This document shows, piece by piece, positions 57,148 through 64,000 of a stretch of DNA of 64,000 bases; the stretch's first letter is position 1, and every line of letters starts with the position of its first letter. Below the pieces are notes generated by a model, which saw nothing but the letters and a program-made list of their open reading frames with translations, was not told where the DNA came from and searched no databases. Origin of the DNA: Rhizobium sp. CCGE531 (GTDB taxonomy: Bacteria; Pseudomonadota; Alphaproteobacteria; Rhizobiales; Rhizobiaceae); the NCBI RefSeq assembly GCF_003627795.1, contig NZ_CP032684.1, positions 2,643,001 through 2,707,000 on the forward strand, read 5' to 3'. A program made the position numbers and the translations under genes.

Positions 57148-57879
57148 ATGCGAAAACCGCTGCTCATGCTTGCAACCAGCCTATTTTCGCTATCCCTTTT
57201 CTCTCCGGCCCGCGCCGAAACCGTTCATTTCACCACGGAGGAATATCCGCCCTTCAACTATCGCGACGGCAAGACGCCTGTCGGAGCAACCACCGAACAG
57301 GTGCGGAAGGTGATGGCCGATATCGGCGTCGACTATACCATCGCCATCATGCCCTGGGTGCGGGCCTATAATCAAGCGCTGGCGGAACCCATGACCTGCG
57401 TCTTCGTGACCGCCCACAACGAAGAACGCGATCCGCTCTTCAAATGGGTGCAGCCATTGCTGATCGATCGCAACATCCTGATCAAGCACAGCGGCTCGAA
57501 GATTGCCGCCGCCACCATCGACGAAGCCAGGAAATATCTCGTCGGCACCTGGCGGGCGGACTATACGGAGACGATACTGCGCCGGAACAATTTCCCGCGC
57601 ATCGACATCGGCAGCGATTTCACGGCCACGCTCAAGAAACTGATGAGCGATCGCATCGACCTGATGCCGATCTCGGAATTCTATTTCGACAAGCTGAAAG
57701 CGGAGGGCAATGCCGTGGAGAAGGTGACCATCCTTTCTCAGCAACCCATGGGGATTGCCTGCCAGAAGGATTTCCCAGCCGACCTTCTGAACAGGATGCA
57801 GGCGGCGCTGAACGCACTTATCGCTGACGGAACGCAAAAGCGGATTTTCCTGAAGTACGGCTTGCAACTTGGTGACTGA
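57148..57879 (+). CDS. periplasmic solute-binding protein (SBP_bac_3 family)
   Basis: The 243-residue protein has a signal peptide (about 1-22, ending SPARA) and a family 3 solute-binding fold (EEYPPFNYRDGK, VGATTEQVRKVMADIG, VGTWRADYTE). Homologs without cognate ABC permease genes often act as sensors. ATG 57148 has GAGGA six bases upstream; ATG 57136 is the alternative. It lies 14 bp after the GGDEF-EAL gene and no permease gene is nearby, which suggests ligand delivery to that protein's periplasmic domain. Ligand unknown. Confidence 0.85.
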   Translation: MRKPLLMLATSLFSLSLFSPARAETVHFTTEEYPPFNYRDGKTPVGATTEQVRKVMADIGVDYTIAIMPWVRAYNQALAEPMTCVFVTAHNEERDPLFKWVQPLLIDRNILIKHSGSKIAAATIDEARKYLVGTWRADYTETILRRNNFPRIDIGSDFTATLKKLMSDRIDLMPISEFYFDKLKAEGNAVEKVTILSQQPMGIACQKDFPADLLNRMQAALNALIADGTQKRIFLKYGLQLGD

Positions 57880-57952
57880 CCGTATCCCGTCTTGACTTTG
57901 CCGCCAAATCCCTGTGGTGAAGGGCATCGGTATTTTCCAAGGGGTGAAGCGC

Positions 57953-58669
57953 ATGCTTCTCATCGCGGGCCTCGGCAATCCGGGCGCCAAATATCAGGGC
58001 AATCGCCATAATATCGGCTTCATGGCCGTGGATGCGATCCACCGCCGCCACAGCTTTTCGCCGTGGTCGAAGAAGTTCAAGGCGGAGATTTCGGAAGGCG
58101 AGCTGGGCGGCCAGAAGGCGTTGCTCATCAAGCCGCAGACCTTCATGAATCTCTCGGGCGAAGCCGTCGGCGAAGCCATGCGCTTCTACAAGCTCCAGCC
58201 CTCCGACCTCGTGGTGATCTATGACGAGCTCGATCTGGTGGCCGGCAAGGCGCGGCTGAAGACCGGCGGCGGCCATGGCGGTCACAACGGCATCAAGTCG
58301 ATCGATGCGCATTGCGGCCGCGAATATCGGCGCCTGCGCCTCGGCATCGGTCATCCCGGCGTCAAGGAGCTCGTGCACAATCACGTTCTCGGCGATTTCG
58401 CCAAGGTGGATCAAAGCTGGCTGGAACCGCTGTTCGACGCACTTGCCGACAATGCCGACATGCTGGTGCGCGGCGAAGATTCGCAGCTGATGAACAAGAT
58501 CGCGCTCGCCCTGGGCGGCAAGGCGGAAGAAGACGCGCCAAAGCCGGAGAAGAAGACGCCGGCCAAATCCCATATTCATCAGGCGCGCAATCACAACCAG
58601 CCAAAGATACCGGAAACCGGCCCCATGGCGGAAATGCTGAAGAGGATGTTCGGCAAGAAGGATAATTGA
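57953..58669 (+). CDS. pth: peptidyl-tRNA hydrolase
   Basis: Pth frees tRNA from peptidyl-tRNA dropped by ribosomes. The 238-residue protein has [22 protein letters not shown] (catalytic His in RHN, about 20), [16 protein letters not shown] (catalytic Asp) and [15 protein letters not shown] 45-residue Lys/Pro-rich tail beyond the core (about 190-238) is usual in rhizobia. ATG 57953 has AAGGGG upstream; an earlier in-frame GTG extends into non-conserved sequence. The GNAT gene starts 1 bp after its stop. Confidence 0.96.
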   Translation: MLLIAGLGNPGAKYQGNRHNIGFMAVDAIHRRHSFSPWSKKFKAEISEGELGGQKALLIKPQTFMNLSGEAVGEAMRFYKLQPSDLVVIYDELDLVAGKARLKTGGGHGGHNGIKSIDAHCGREYRRLRLGIGHPGVKELVHNHVLGDFAKVDQSWLEPLFDALADNADMLVRGEDSQLMNKIALALGGKAEEDAPKPEKKTPAKSHIHQARNHNQPKIPETGPMAEMLKRMFGKKDN

Positions 58670-58670
58670 G

Positions 58671-59144
58671 ATGCCGGATGCATCAGCCGAAAACGCCGCG
58701 GATATCGTCATCCGGCCGGTCGTGGCTGCGGACCTGCCGACGCTTCTTGCGCTCTACCAGCACCTGAACGCGGAAGATCCGATATTGGAGCCGCAGCTGG
58801 CGGAGAGCCGCCTTGCGGAAATCCTCGCCCATCACGGCATGACGATCTTCGCCGGCTTTGACGGCGACAAAGCCGTCTCCTCCGTCACGCTGGTGGTCAT
58901 TCCCAACCTCACGCGCGGCGGCGCGTCCTATGCTTTGATCGAAAATGTGGTGACCCACGCCGATTATCGTCAGCGCGGCCTTGGCGGCACCGTCATCCGC
59001 AAGGCAATAGCGAGCGCCTGGAAGAAGAACTGTTACAAGGTCATGCTGCTGACCGGCTCGAAAAATCCGGCAACACTGCGCTTCTATGCCAATTGCGGAT
59101 TTACGCAGGACAAGACCGGCTTCCAGGTCCGCCGTCCCGCGTAG
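58671..59144 (+). CDS. GNAT family N-acetyltransferase
   Basis: The 157-residue protein has IVIRPVVAADLPTLLALYQHL at the N-terminus and the acetyl-CoA motif VVTHADYRQRGLGGTVIRKAI (motif A with RQRGLGG, about 96-116), then NPATLRFYANCGF (motif B). It is probably translationally coupled to pth (1-bp gap) and convergent with clpS. Substrate unknown; small-molecule or protein N-acetylation are both possible. Confidence 0.9.
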   Translation: MPDASAENAADIVIRPVVAADLPTLLALYQHLNAEDPILEPQLAESRLAEILAHHGMTIFAGFDGDKAVSSVTLVVIPNLTRGGASYALIENVVTHADYRQRGLGGTVIRKAIASAWKKNCYKVMLLTGSKNPATLRFYANCGFTQDKTGFQVRRPA

Positions 59145-59160
59145 CGAGGGCGGCCGATCC

Positions 59161-59472
59161 CTACTCTTCCGGCTCCGTCGTGAACATCAGCGGGAAGCCG
59201 GCGCTTTTGGCAAGATCGACCGCCTCCTGGGCCTTCGTCTCGGCAATATCCCGCGCGCAGACCATCACCACACAGGTGCCGAGCTTGTGCGCCGTCATCA
59301 TCACGCGGTAGCCGGTCTCCTCGCTCATGCGGAAGACGGCCTTCAGCACCATGATGACGAATTCCCGCGGCGTATAATCGTCGTTCACGAGAATGATCTT
59401 GTAGAGCTTCGGCCTCTCGACCTTCGGCTTGGTTTTGGTCTTTGGTTTCAGGACAACATCATTGTCACTCAT
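59161..59472 (-). CDS. clpS: ClpS2-type N-end rule adaptor
   Basis: The 103-residue protein delivers N-degron substrates to ClpAP. It has the core YKIILVNDDYTPREFVIMVLKAVF (about 26-49), HKLGTCVVMVCARDIAETKAQEA, and ends FPLMFTTEPEE. It is closest in form to Agrobacterium ClpS2 (short basic N-terminus, VNDDYTPREF), distinct from the ClpS1 usually next to clpA. No clpA is nearby. ATG 59472 (MSDNDVV) is chosen; ATG 59478 is two codons earlier. Confidence 0.9.
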   Translation of the reverse strand: MSDNDVVLKPKTKTKPKVERPKLYKIILVNDDYTPREFVIMVLKAVFRMSEETGYRVMMTAHKLGTCVVMVCARDIAETKAQEAVDLAKSAGFPLMFTTEPEE

Positions 59473-59708
59473 CGGCATCACCGTTGACGACAGGGGAAAG
59501 GGGCTTTGGGCTAATAACGGAATTATAGTGCAGCGCACTACACGGTTCAAGGACGATGGCGTCCCTGAGACAATATGCAGAGCAGCATTCGAACGGCTTC
59601 CGCCTCTCTTTCGGCAGAAAAGAGCCTCCCTGCCCGCACAAGACTTGACCCGCAACCGCCCTTCCCCCATAGGCACAGCAAAGATTTTCAAGATATGGAC
59701 AAGGTGCC

Positions 59709-60812
59709 ATGGGTTTCAAATGCGGTATCGTCGGGCTGCCGAATGTCGGCAAGTCCACTCTGTTCAACGCGCTGACCAAGACGGCGGCGGCGCAGGCGGC
59801 AAACTATCCGTTCTGCACGATCGAGCCGAACACGGGTGAAGTCGCGGTTCCCGATCCACGCATGCGCAAGCTTGCCGACGTCGCCAAGTCGAAGGAGCTG
59901 ATCCCGACGCGCATCTCCTTCGTCGATATTGCCGGCCTCGTGCGCGGCGCATCGAAGGGCGAAGGCCTCGGCAACCAGTTCCTCGCCAATATCCGCGAAG
60001 TCGATGCCATCGTGCACGTGCTGCGCTGTTTCGAAGACAGCGACATCACCCATGTCGAAGGCCGCATCAATCCGGTCGCCGACGCCGAGACGATCGAGAC
60101 CGAGCTGATGCTCTCCGATCTCGAGAGCCTTGAGCGCCGCACCGAACAGATGCGCAAGCGCGCCACCGGCAAGGACAAGGAGTCCATGGCGATGCTGCCG
60201 ATCATGGAAGCCTCGCTCAGCCTTTTGAACGAAGGCAAGCCGGTTCGCACGCTGCTGTCGAAGCTCGATGCCGAAGAGCTGCGCATTCTCAAGAGCCTGA
60301 ACCTTCTGACCTCGCATCCGGTTCTCTACGTCTGCAATGTCGCCGAGGCCGATGCCGTTACCGGCAACGAGCATACGGCTGCGGTCGAAGTCATGGCGAA
60401 GGAGCAGAATTCCGAAGTGGTGATCATCTCCGCCGCCATCGAAGCGGAAGTAGCGCAGCTGCCCGAAGATGAATCCATCGAATTCCTCTCCGCGCTCGGT
60501 CTCGACGAAGCCGGCCTCGACCGGCTGATCCGCGCCGGCTACAAGCTGCTGCACCTCATCACCTATTTCACGGTCGGGCCGAAGGAAACGCGCGCCTGGA
60601 CGATCGAACGGGGCACGAAGGCTCCGCAGGCGGCCGGCGTCATCCATTCGGATTTCGAGCGCGGCTTCATCCGCGCCAGCACTATCGCCTATGACGACTA
60701 CGTCGCCTACAACGGCGAAGTCGGCGCCAAGGAAGCCGGCAAAATGCGCTCCGAAGGCAAGGAATATGTCGTCCAGGACGGCGATGTCCTCAACTTCCTG
60801 TTCAACGCCTAA
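59709..60812 (+). CDS. ychF: ribosome-associated ATPase/GTPase YchF
   Basis: The 367-residue OLA1/YchF P-loop NTPase has G1 GLPNVGKSTLFNALT (about 7-21), DIAGLVRGASKGEGLGNQFL (G3 and the switch region) and a coiled-coil insertion (about 125-200). A C-terminal TGS domain closes the protein (about 285-365, VHSDFERGFIRA). The NxxE motif, which favours ATP, is expected at YVCNVAEAD. It binds ribosomes and affects stress translation. ATG 59709 follows AAGGTG. Confidence 0.97.
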   Translation: MGFKCGIVGLPNVGKSTLFNALTKTAAAQAANYPFCTIEPNTGEVAVPDPRMRKLADVAKSKELIPTRISFVDIAGLVRGASKGEGLGNQFLANIREVDAIVHVLRCFEDSDITHVEGRINPVADAETIETELMLSDLESLERRTEQMRKRATGKDKESMAMLPIMEASLSLLNEGKPVRTLLSKLDAEELRILKSLNLLTSHPVLYVCNVAEADAVTGNEHTAAVEVMAKEQNSEVVIISAAIEAEVAQLPEDESIEFLSALGLDEAGLDRLIRAGYKLLHLITYFTVGPKETRAWTIERGTKAPQAAGVIHSDFERGFIRASTIAYDDYVAYNGEVGAKEAGKMRSEGKEYVVQDGDVLNFLFNA

Positions 60813-60822
60813 AGAATGAAGG

Positions 60823-60854
60823 GATTGCCGGCCCTCACCTGAGCGCCGGCAATC
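60823..60854. terminator. hairpin at the ychF/membrane-protein convergence
   Basis: A perfect 10-bp stem GATTGCCGGC / GCCGGCAATC with a 12-nt loop spans the stop codon of the convergent gene. There is no T-run on either strand. Confidence 0.4.
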
Positions 60855-61953
60855 TTCCCTGTATGGAGGCCGGCAGCAGCCGGACCGTGGCGCGGCGCAG
60901 ATGCGGCCAGCCGACGCCGATCACCAATACGACCAGCCCGACGATCATCAGCACGATGAAACTCACCTTGTCGAGCGCGGCGTTGTTCTGCCGCAAAATG
61001 GTGCCGATCGCCACACCGAGCGAAAGCAAACCAGCCGTTACGAAGGCGCGCCTGTCGATGATCAGGCCGATCAGCATCATGACCGCCACGATGACGACGA
61101 TGGTCGCCGCCCGCACGTAACTACCATTCTGAATGTCGGTTAAAATGGCGCTGTCATTGCCGAACTCAAGCATGAATGCGAGCAGGTTCGACGTGTAGAG
61201 CAGCGCCGGCGCGGTCGCGAGATGTAGCCAGAAGGCAACATCCGAGCGTCGTGTTATGCGCTTGGGATCGCTGAGATCGAAATACATCGCGACCGCGAAT
61301 GTCCCGAGCGCGGCCACAAACATGATGCAAATCGACTGCAGCGGGTAGGCAAGCACCACGTTCGGCACAGCTGTCACCAGCCCTATGATGTAGAAGACTG
61401 CGGCCAACAACAGGGCGAATAGCGAGAATAGCAGCATTGCCAGCGACAACGGCACGCGGTAGCGCCAATAGAACAGGGCAAAGAGCGGCGGGAACGGAAG
61501 CGTCATCATCATCCAGTCTACCATGATAGATCGGCCATCGTCGGCCGGACCGAGATAGACCAACGAGACGGTGATGATCCATTGCGCCAGCGCGATGGTC
61601 AGCGCAACGGCCGGAAGCGCCAACCGCTGGCGACGCACCAGGATTTCGGCAAGAATGATAATCGCCGGCAGTGGCCCGAAGAAGCCCGTAAACCCCCATA
61701 GCCCGGCAAGCAATACGATGATGCCGATGGTGATCAGCACATCATGAAAGCCACGGATGAAGCGCGGCGCTTCGCTGTCCTCGAGCGGATTTGCCAGATC
61801 ATCCTCGCGCGGCTGCGAAAGACCGCTCCGAATGGGCGATGCGCCGACACCGATATTTCTCTCGGTCAGATAGGGCAAAAGCCGGATGGCCTGATCCGGG
61901 GAAATGATCCCCTCGCCGGCGGCGCCTTCCAGCGCGGTCTTGAGATCGCTCAT
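60835..61953 (-). CDS. multi-spanning membrane protein of unknown function (DUF2157-like architecture)
   Basis: The 372-residue protein has a roughly 60-residue cytoplasmic N-terminus containing GIISPDQAIRLLPYL, then about ten predicted TM helices from residue 68 on (ITIGIIVLLAGLWGFTGFFG, AIIILAEILVRRQRLALP and so on). An N-terminal helical module plus a 10-TM body resembles DUF2157/DUF4401-type proteins, but I cannot confirm the family. ATG 61953 has AAGGAC upstream, and upstream in-frame codons are not coding. It is divergent from the MaoC gene pair. Confidence 0.7.
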   Translation of the reverse strand: MSDLKTALEGAAGEGIISPDQAIRLLPYLTERNIGVGASPIRSGLSQPREDDLANPLEDSEAPRFIRGFHDVLITIGIIVLLAGLWGFTGFFGPLPAIIILAEILVRRQRLALPAVALTIALAQWIITVSLVYLGPADDGRSIMVDWMMMTLPFPPLFALFYWRYRVPLSLAMLLFSLFALLLAAVFYIIGLVTAVPNVVLAYPLQSICIMFVAALGTFAVAMYFDLSDPKRITRRSDVAFWLHLATAPALLYTSNLLAFMLEFGNDSAILTDIQNGSYVRAATIVVIVAVMMLIGLIIDRRAFVTAGLLSLGVAIGTILRQNNAALDKVSFIVLMIVGLVVLVIGVGWPHLRRATVRLLPASIQGRLPALR

Positions 61954-62136
61954 GTCTGTCCTTGCTTCGTGACGATGTTGTGCAGCCTCACCATATTGCC
62001 GGGACACAATCAAGGGCTGCGGGTACCGGTATGCCTTCACCGCACCTTGTTGTCCGCTGCCGTTACGAAAATACTTGCGCCCTTCCCGCCCGGCATGCGA
62101 TTGCGCACGAACGGAATGAGGAGGCCTGTGACGAAT

Positions 62137-62601
62137 ATGACGAAACTCGTCTATGAAGACTTTCAGCCGGGACGGGAATTTCCGCTCGGCCCCAAACATG
62201 TGACGGCGCCGGAGATTATTGAATTCGCTAGGGAATTCGACCCGCAGCCGATGCATCTGGATGAGGAAGCGGGCCGCTCCAGTATTCTCGGCGGCCTCGC
62301 CGCTTCCGGCTGGCACACCTCTTCGATGTTCATGCGCATGATGTGCGATTCCTATCTCCTCGCCACCGATGCGCAGGGTGCGCCTGGCATCGATTTCATG
62401 GAGTGGAAGAAACCGGTTCTAGCCGGAGATACCCTGTCCGGCCGGTCCATCGTCGTCGAGGCGCGCCCCATGCGCTCCCGCCCCGGCATCGGCATCGTCA
62501 AGTTCCGCCACGAGGTCGAGAACCAGCGCGGCGAGCTCGTCTGCCTCGGGGAGAACGCAACGATGATCCGCATGCGTGCCGGCGCGGAGGTATTGGCATG
62601 A
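62137..62601 (+). CDS. MaoC-like hot-dog dehydratase, first of a pair
   Basis: The 154-residue hot-dog protein has the hydratase Asp/His pair in REFDPQPMHLDEEAG (about 29-43) and the pattern GGLAASGWHTSSMFMRM. MaoC proteins hydrate or dehydrate enoyl-CoA thioesters. The start is ambiguous: ATG 62137, GTG 62128 and ATG 62116 share the frame, with GAGGAGG at 62118-62124. Its stop overlaps the next start by 4 bp (ATGA), so the two are translationally coupled and could form a heterodimer. Pathway unknown. Confidence 0.85.
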   Translation: MTKLVYEDFQPGREFPLGPKHVTAPEIIEFAREFDPQPMHLDEEAGRSSILGGLAASGWHTSSMFMRMMCDSYLLATDAQGAPGIDFMEWKKPVLAGDTLSGRSIVVEARPMRSRPGIGIVKFRHEVENQRGELVCLGENATMIRMRAGAEVLA

Positions 62602-63065
62602 AGATGAGCGAGCTCTACGCCATCGGCGAACGTGTCGAGATCGGCAGCCATACCTTCACGCCGGAAGGCATCGTCCACTTCGCATCGCGCTATGATCCGC
62701 AGATCTTCCATATGGATGCGGAAGCGGCCAAGCAATCCTTGTTCGGCGGGCTCTGCGCCTCCGGTTGGCATAGTTGCTCCGTGTGGATGCGCACTTTCGT
62801 CGATTACTGGAAGTCCGAAACCGCGCGGCTGATCGCCGAAGGCAAGGCACCGCCCAATCTCGGCCCCTCGCCCGGCTTCAAGAACCTACAATGGCTGCGG
62901 CCTGTCTTTGCCGGCGACACGATCACCTATGGTGTCGCGATCCTCGGCAGCCGGCCTTTAGCCTCGCGCCCCGGTTGGGCGCTCTACACACTTGCCTGTG
63001 ACGGCGTAAACCAGCATGGCGCCCCGGCCCTGCGCTTCGAAAGCACCGTGCTGGCCTTCGAATAG
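62598..63065 (+). CDS. MaoC-like hot-dog dehydratase, second of a pair
   Basis: The 155-residue paralog of the upstream gene has the Asp/His pair in SRYDPQIFHMDAEAA (about 30-44) and GGLCASGWHSCSVWMRTF. GGAGG lies eight bases before ATG 62598. Both partners keep catalytic residues, unlike many MaoC heterodimers where one is inactive. RIME1-like copy D begins 5 bp after its stop. Substrate unknown; short-chain acyl-CoA is likely. Confidence 0.87.
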   Translation: MKMSELYAIGERVEIGSHTFTPEGIVHFASRYDPQIFHMDAEAAKQSLFGGLCASGWHSCSVWMRTFVDYWKSETARLIAEGKAPPNLGPSPGFKNLQWLRPVFAGDTITYGVAILGSRPLASRPGWALYTLACDGVNQHGAPALRFESTVLAFE

Positions 63066-63070
63066 CGACT

Positions 63071-63173
63071 GGAGCAATTCCAGGAAAAGTGCGCAGCGGT
63101 TTTCCATCCGGAATGCGCAAAAACAAGAAGATGGAGCGTTTTCGCGATTCGAAGAAAAGCGGAAATGCTCTAG
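63071..63173 (+). repeat. RIME1-like palindromic element, copy D
   Basis: It begins GGAGCAATTCCAGGAAAAG, then GCAGCGGTTTTCC and ATCCGGAATGCG complete dyad 1. The second dyad (GGAGCGTTTTCGC ... GCGGAAATGCTC) differs from copies B and C, and it ends CTAG. It has the same orientation as the MaoC gene it follows. Confidence 0.8.
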
Positions 63174-63214
63174 CGGGGTCGTCCATGACTGCCCCGCCAG
63201 CCTTCCGAACACAC

Positions 63215-63757
63215 TCAGTGTCCGGCGAATTCCACCAGCGTATGAACCGGCACGTCAAGCTCTTCGAGCTTCTTGCGGCCGCCGAGATCAGGCAAATCGA
63301 TCACGAAGCAGGCAGCGACGACTTCGGCGCCGATCTGGCGCAGAAGCTTGGTCGCGCCGACTGCGGTGCCGCCCGTAGCGATGAGATCGTCGACGAGAAT
63401 GACCCTCTCGCCCGGATTGACGGCATCGCGATGCATCTCCATCTCGTCCACGCCATATTCCAGGCTGTAGGCGATGCGGACGATATCGTGCGGCAATTTG
63501 CCCTTCTTGCGGATCGGCACGAAGCCGGACGACAGCTGATGCGCCACCGCGCCGCCGAGAATGAAGCCGCGCGCTTCCATGCCGGCAACCTTGTCGATCT
63601 TGGTGCCGGCATAGGGTTGCACCAGCGCATCCACGGCGCGACGGAATGCCCTGGCATCGCCAAGCATCGTGGTGATGTCGCGAAAGATGATGCCGGGCTT
63701 GGGATAGTCGGGAATGGAGCGGATGCTGGCGGCGAGCTCCGAAGCAGTCGTGTTCAT
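63215..63757 (-). CDS. apt: adenine phosphoribosyltransferase
   Basis: Apt salvages adenine to AMP with PRPP. The 180-residue type I PRTase has [25 protein letters not shown] (about 59-68), and the PRPP-binding [14 protein letters not shown] (about 121-134). ATG 63757 (MNTTASELA) is the family start; upstream in-frame sequence is non-conserved. It lies immediately downstream of petC on the same strand but behind a strong terminator, so it probably has its own promoter. Confidence 0.96.
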   Translation of the reverse strand: MNTTASELAASIRSIPDYPKPGIIFRDITTMLGDARAFRRAVDALVQPYAGTKIDKVAGMEARGFILGGAVAHQLSSGFVPIRKKGKLPHDIVRIAYSLEYGVDEMEMHRDAVNPGERVILVDDLIATGGTAVGATKLLRQIGAEVVAACFVIDLPDLGGRKKLEELDVPVHTLVEFAGH

Positions 63758-63824
63758 CAAATATGTACTCTCAGGCTGTGATGGGGCCGGCGGCACCCTA
63801 TCAAGAGCGGAGCGCTATACCAAC

Positions 63825-63850
63825 AAAAAAGGCGGCCTCGAAAGGCCGCC
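63825..63850 (-). terminator. terminator after petC
   Basis: On the minus strand GGCGGCCT-TTCG-AGGCCGCC is followed by six T. It separates the pet genes from apt. Confidence 0.88.
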
Positions 63851-63873
63851 TCTTTCTCGAAATATCGCGATCC

Positions 63874-64000
63874 TCAGTGAGCGCCGGCCTTGGCATAGAC
63901 GGAGCGCTTGGTGAGATAGATCAATACCGAGAAGATCAGCAGGAACACCATGACCATGAAGCCGAGATGCTTGCGATCCTCCAGATGCGGTTCGGATGTC
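63874..64000 (-). CDS. petC: cytochrome c1 C-terminus (PetC), truncated by the window edge
   Basis: Only the last 41 residues are present: SEPHLEDRKHLGFMVMVFLL, followed by the rest of the C-terminal membrane anchor and the basic end LTKRSVYAKAGAH. This charged-then-TM layout (EPHLEDRK before the helix, TKRSVYA after) is diagnostic of the cytochrome c1 subunit of the bc1 complex. The haem site lies outside the window. It would be the last gene of petABC, followed by a clear terminator. Confidence 0.85.
   Translation of the reverse strand, partial: TSEPHLEDRKHLGFMVMVFLLIFSVLIYLTKRSVYAKAGAH

Overview
The window is 64 kb of high-GC chromosome from a member of the Rhizobiaceae (Rhizobium/Agrobacterium type). 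The evidence is the gene order greA-lpcC (LPS core mannosyltransferase) ... lrp-trxB-lsrB, a tandem pair of AbcR-type (alpha-r15) small RNAs directly behind lsrB, PetP/PetR regulators, a ClpS2-type adaptor, BA14K and DUF1236 envelope proteins, and RIME1-like intergenic palindromic repeats. It reads as core chromosome. I see no insertion sequence, prophage, CRISPR array, rRNA or tRNA.

Layout. 0-12 kb: carA, an EVE-domain protein, two efflux pumps (MATE and TetA-like MFS), a LysR/aldo-keto reductase divergon, a YpfJ-type metallopeptidase, a membrane-anchored LytTR regulator, and a DUF1190 lipoprotein paired with a glutathionylspermidine-synthase-like ligase. 12-22.7 kb: carB, greA, lpcC, two putative LPS-core genes read from lrp, then trxB, lsrB, two AbcR sRNAs and an ArsR regulator. 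22.7-37 kb: MFS and Old Yellow Enzyme, another LysR divergon, GrpB, ChaA, aatA, a PQQ-type sugar dehydrogenase, EamA, cspA, and secreted small proteins. 37-45 kb: petP-petR-histidine kinase, csaA, YbjN-proC, ubiK, lgt-midA. 45-64 kb: pgeF, a creatinase-like M24 protein, a lipoprotein, prs, MFS, two tandem paralogous periplasmic proteins of unknown function, rplY, a GGDEF-EAL protein with a solute-binding protein, pth-GNAT, clpS2, ychF, two MaoC proteins, apt and the 3' end of petC.

How the parts work together. The most coherent system is the envelope/redox locus at 15.5-22.7 kb. It combines LPS core synthesis, an Lrp regulator, thioredoxin reductase and the LysR regulator LsrB/VtlR, with two sRNA genes that share an identical promoter layout. 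A 15-bp GCAT-N7-ATGC dyad sits at the same distance from both sRNA promoters and is the best candidate LsrB operator. Other RNA-level signals are terminator-like hairpins in the leaders of greA and carB. Other DNA-level signals are a 37-bp inverted repeat before petP and dyads in several divergent regulator/target gaps.

The four RIME1-like repeats all start 0-6 nt after the stop codon of a gene in the same orientation, so they may act as mobile 3'-UTR cassettes. I did not find an obviously new defence or metabolic system. The best leads for something undescribed are the repeat placement, the tandem periplasmic paralogs, the DUF115-like LPS-locus gene, and the membrane-anchored LytTR regulator.
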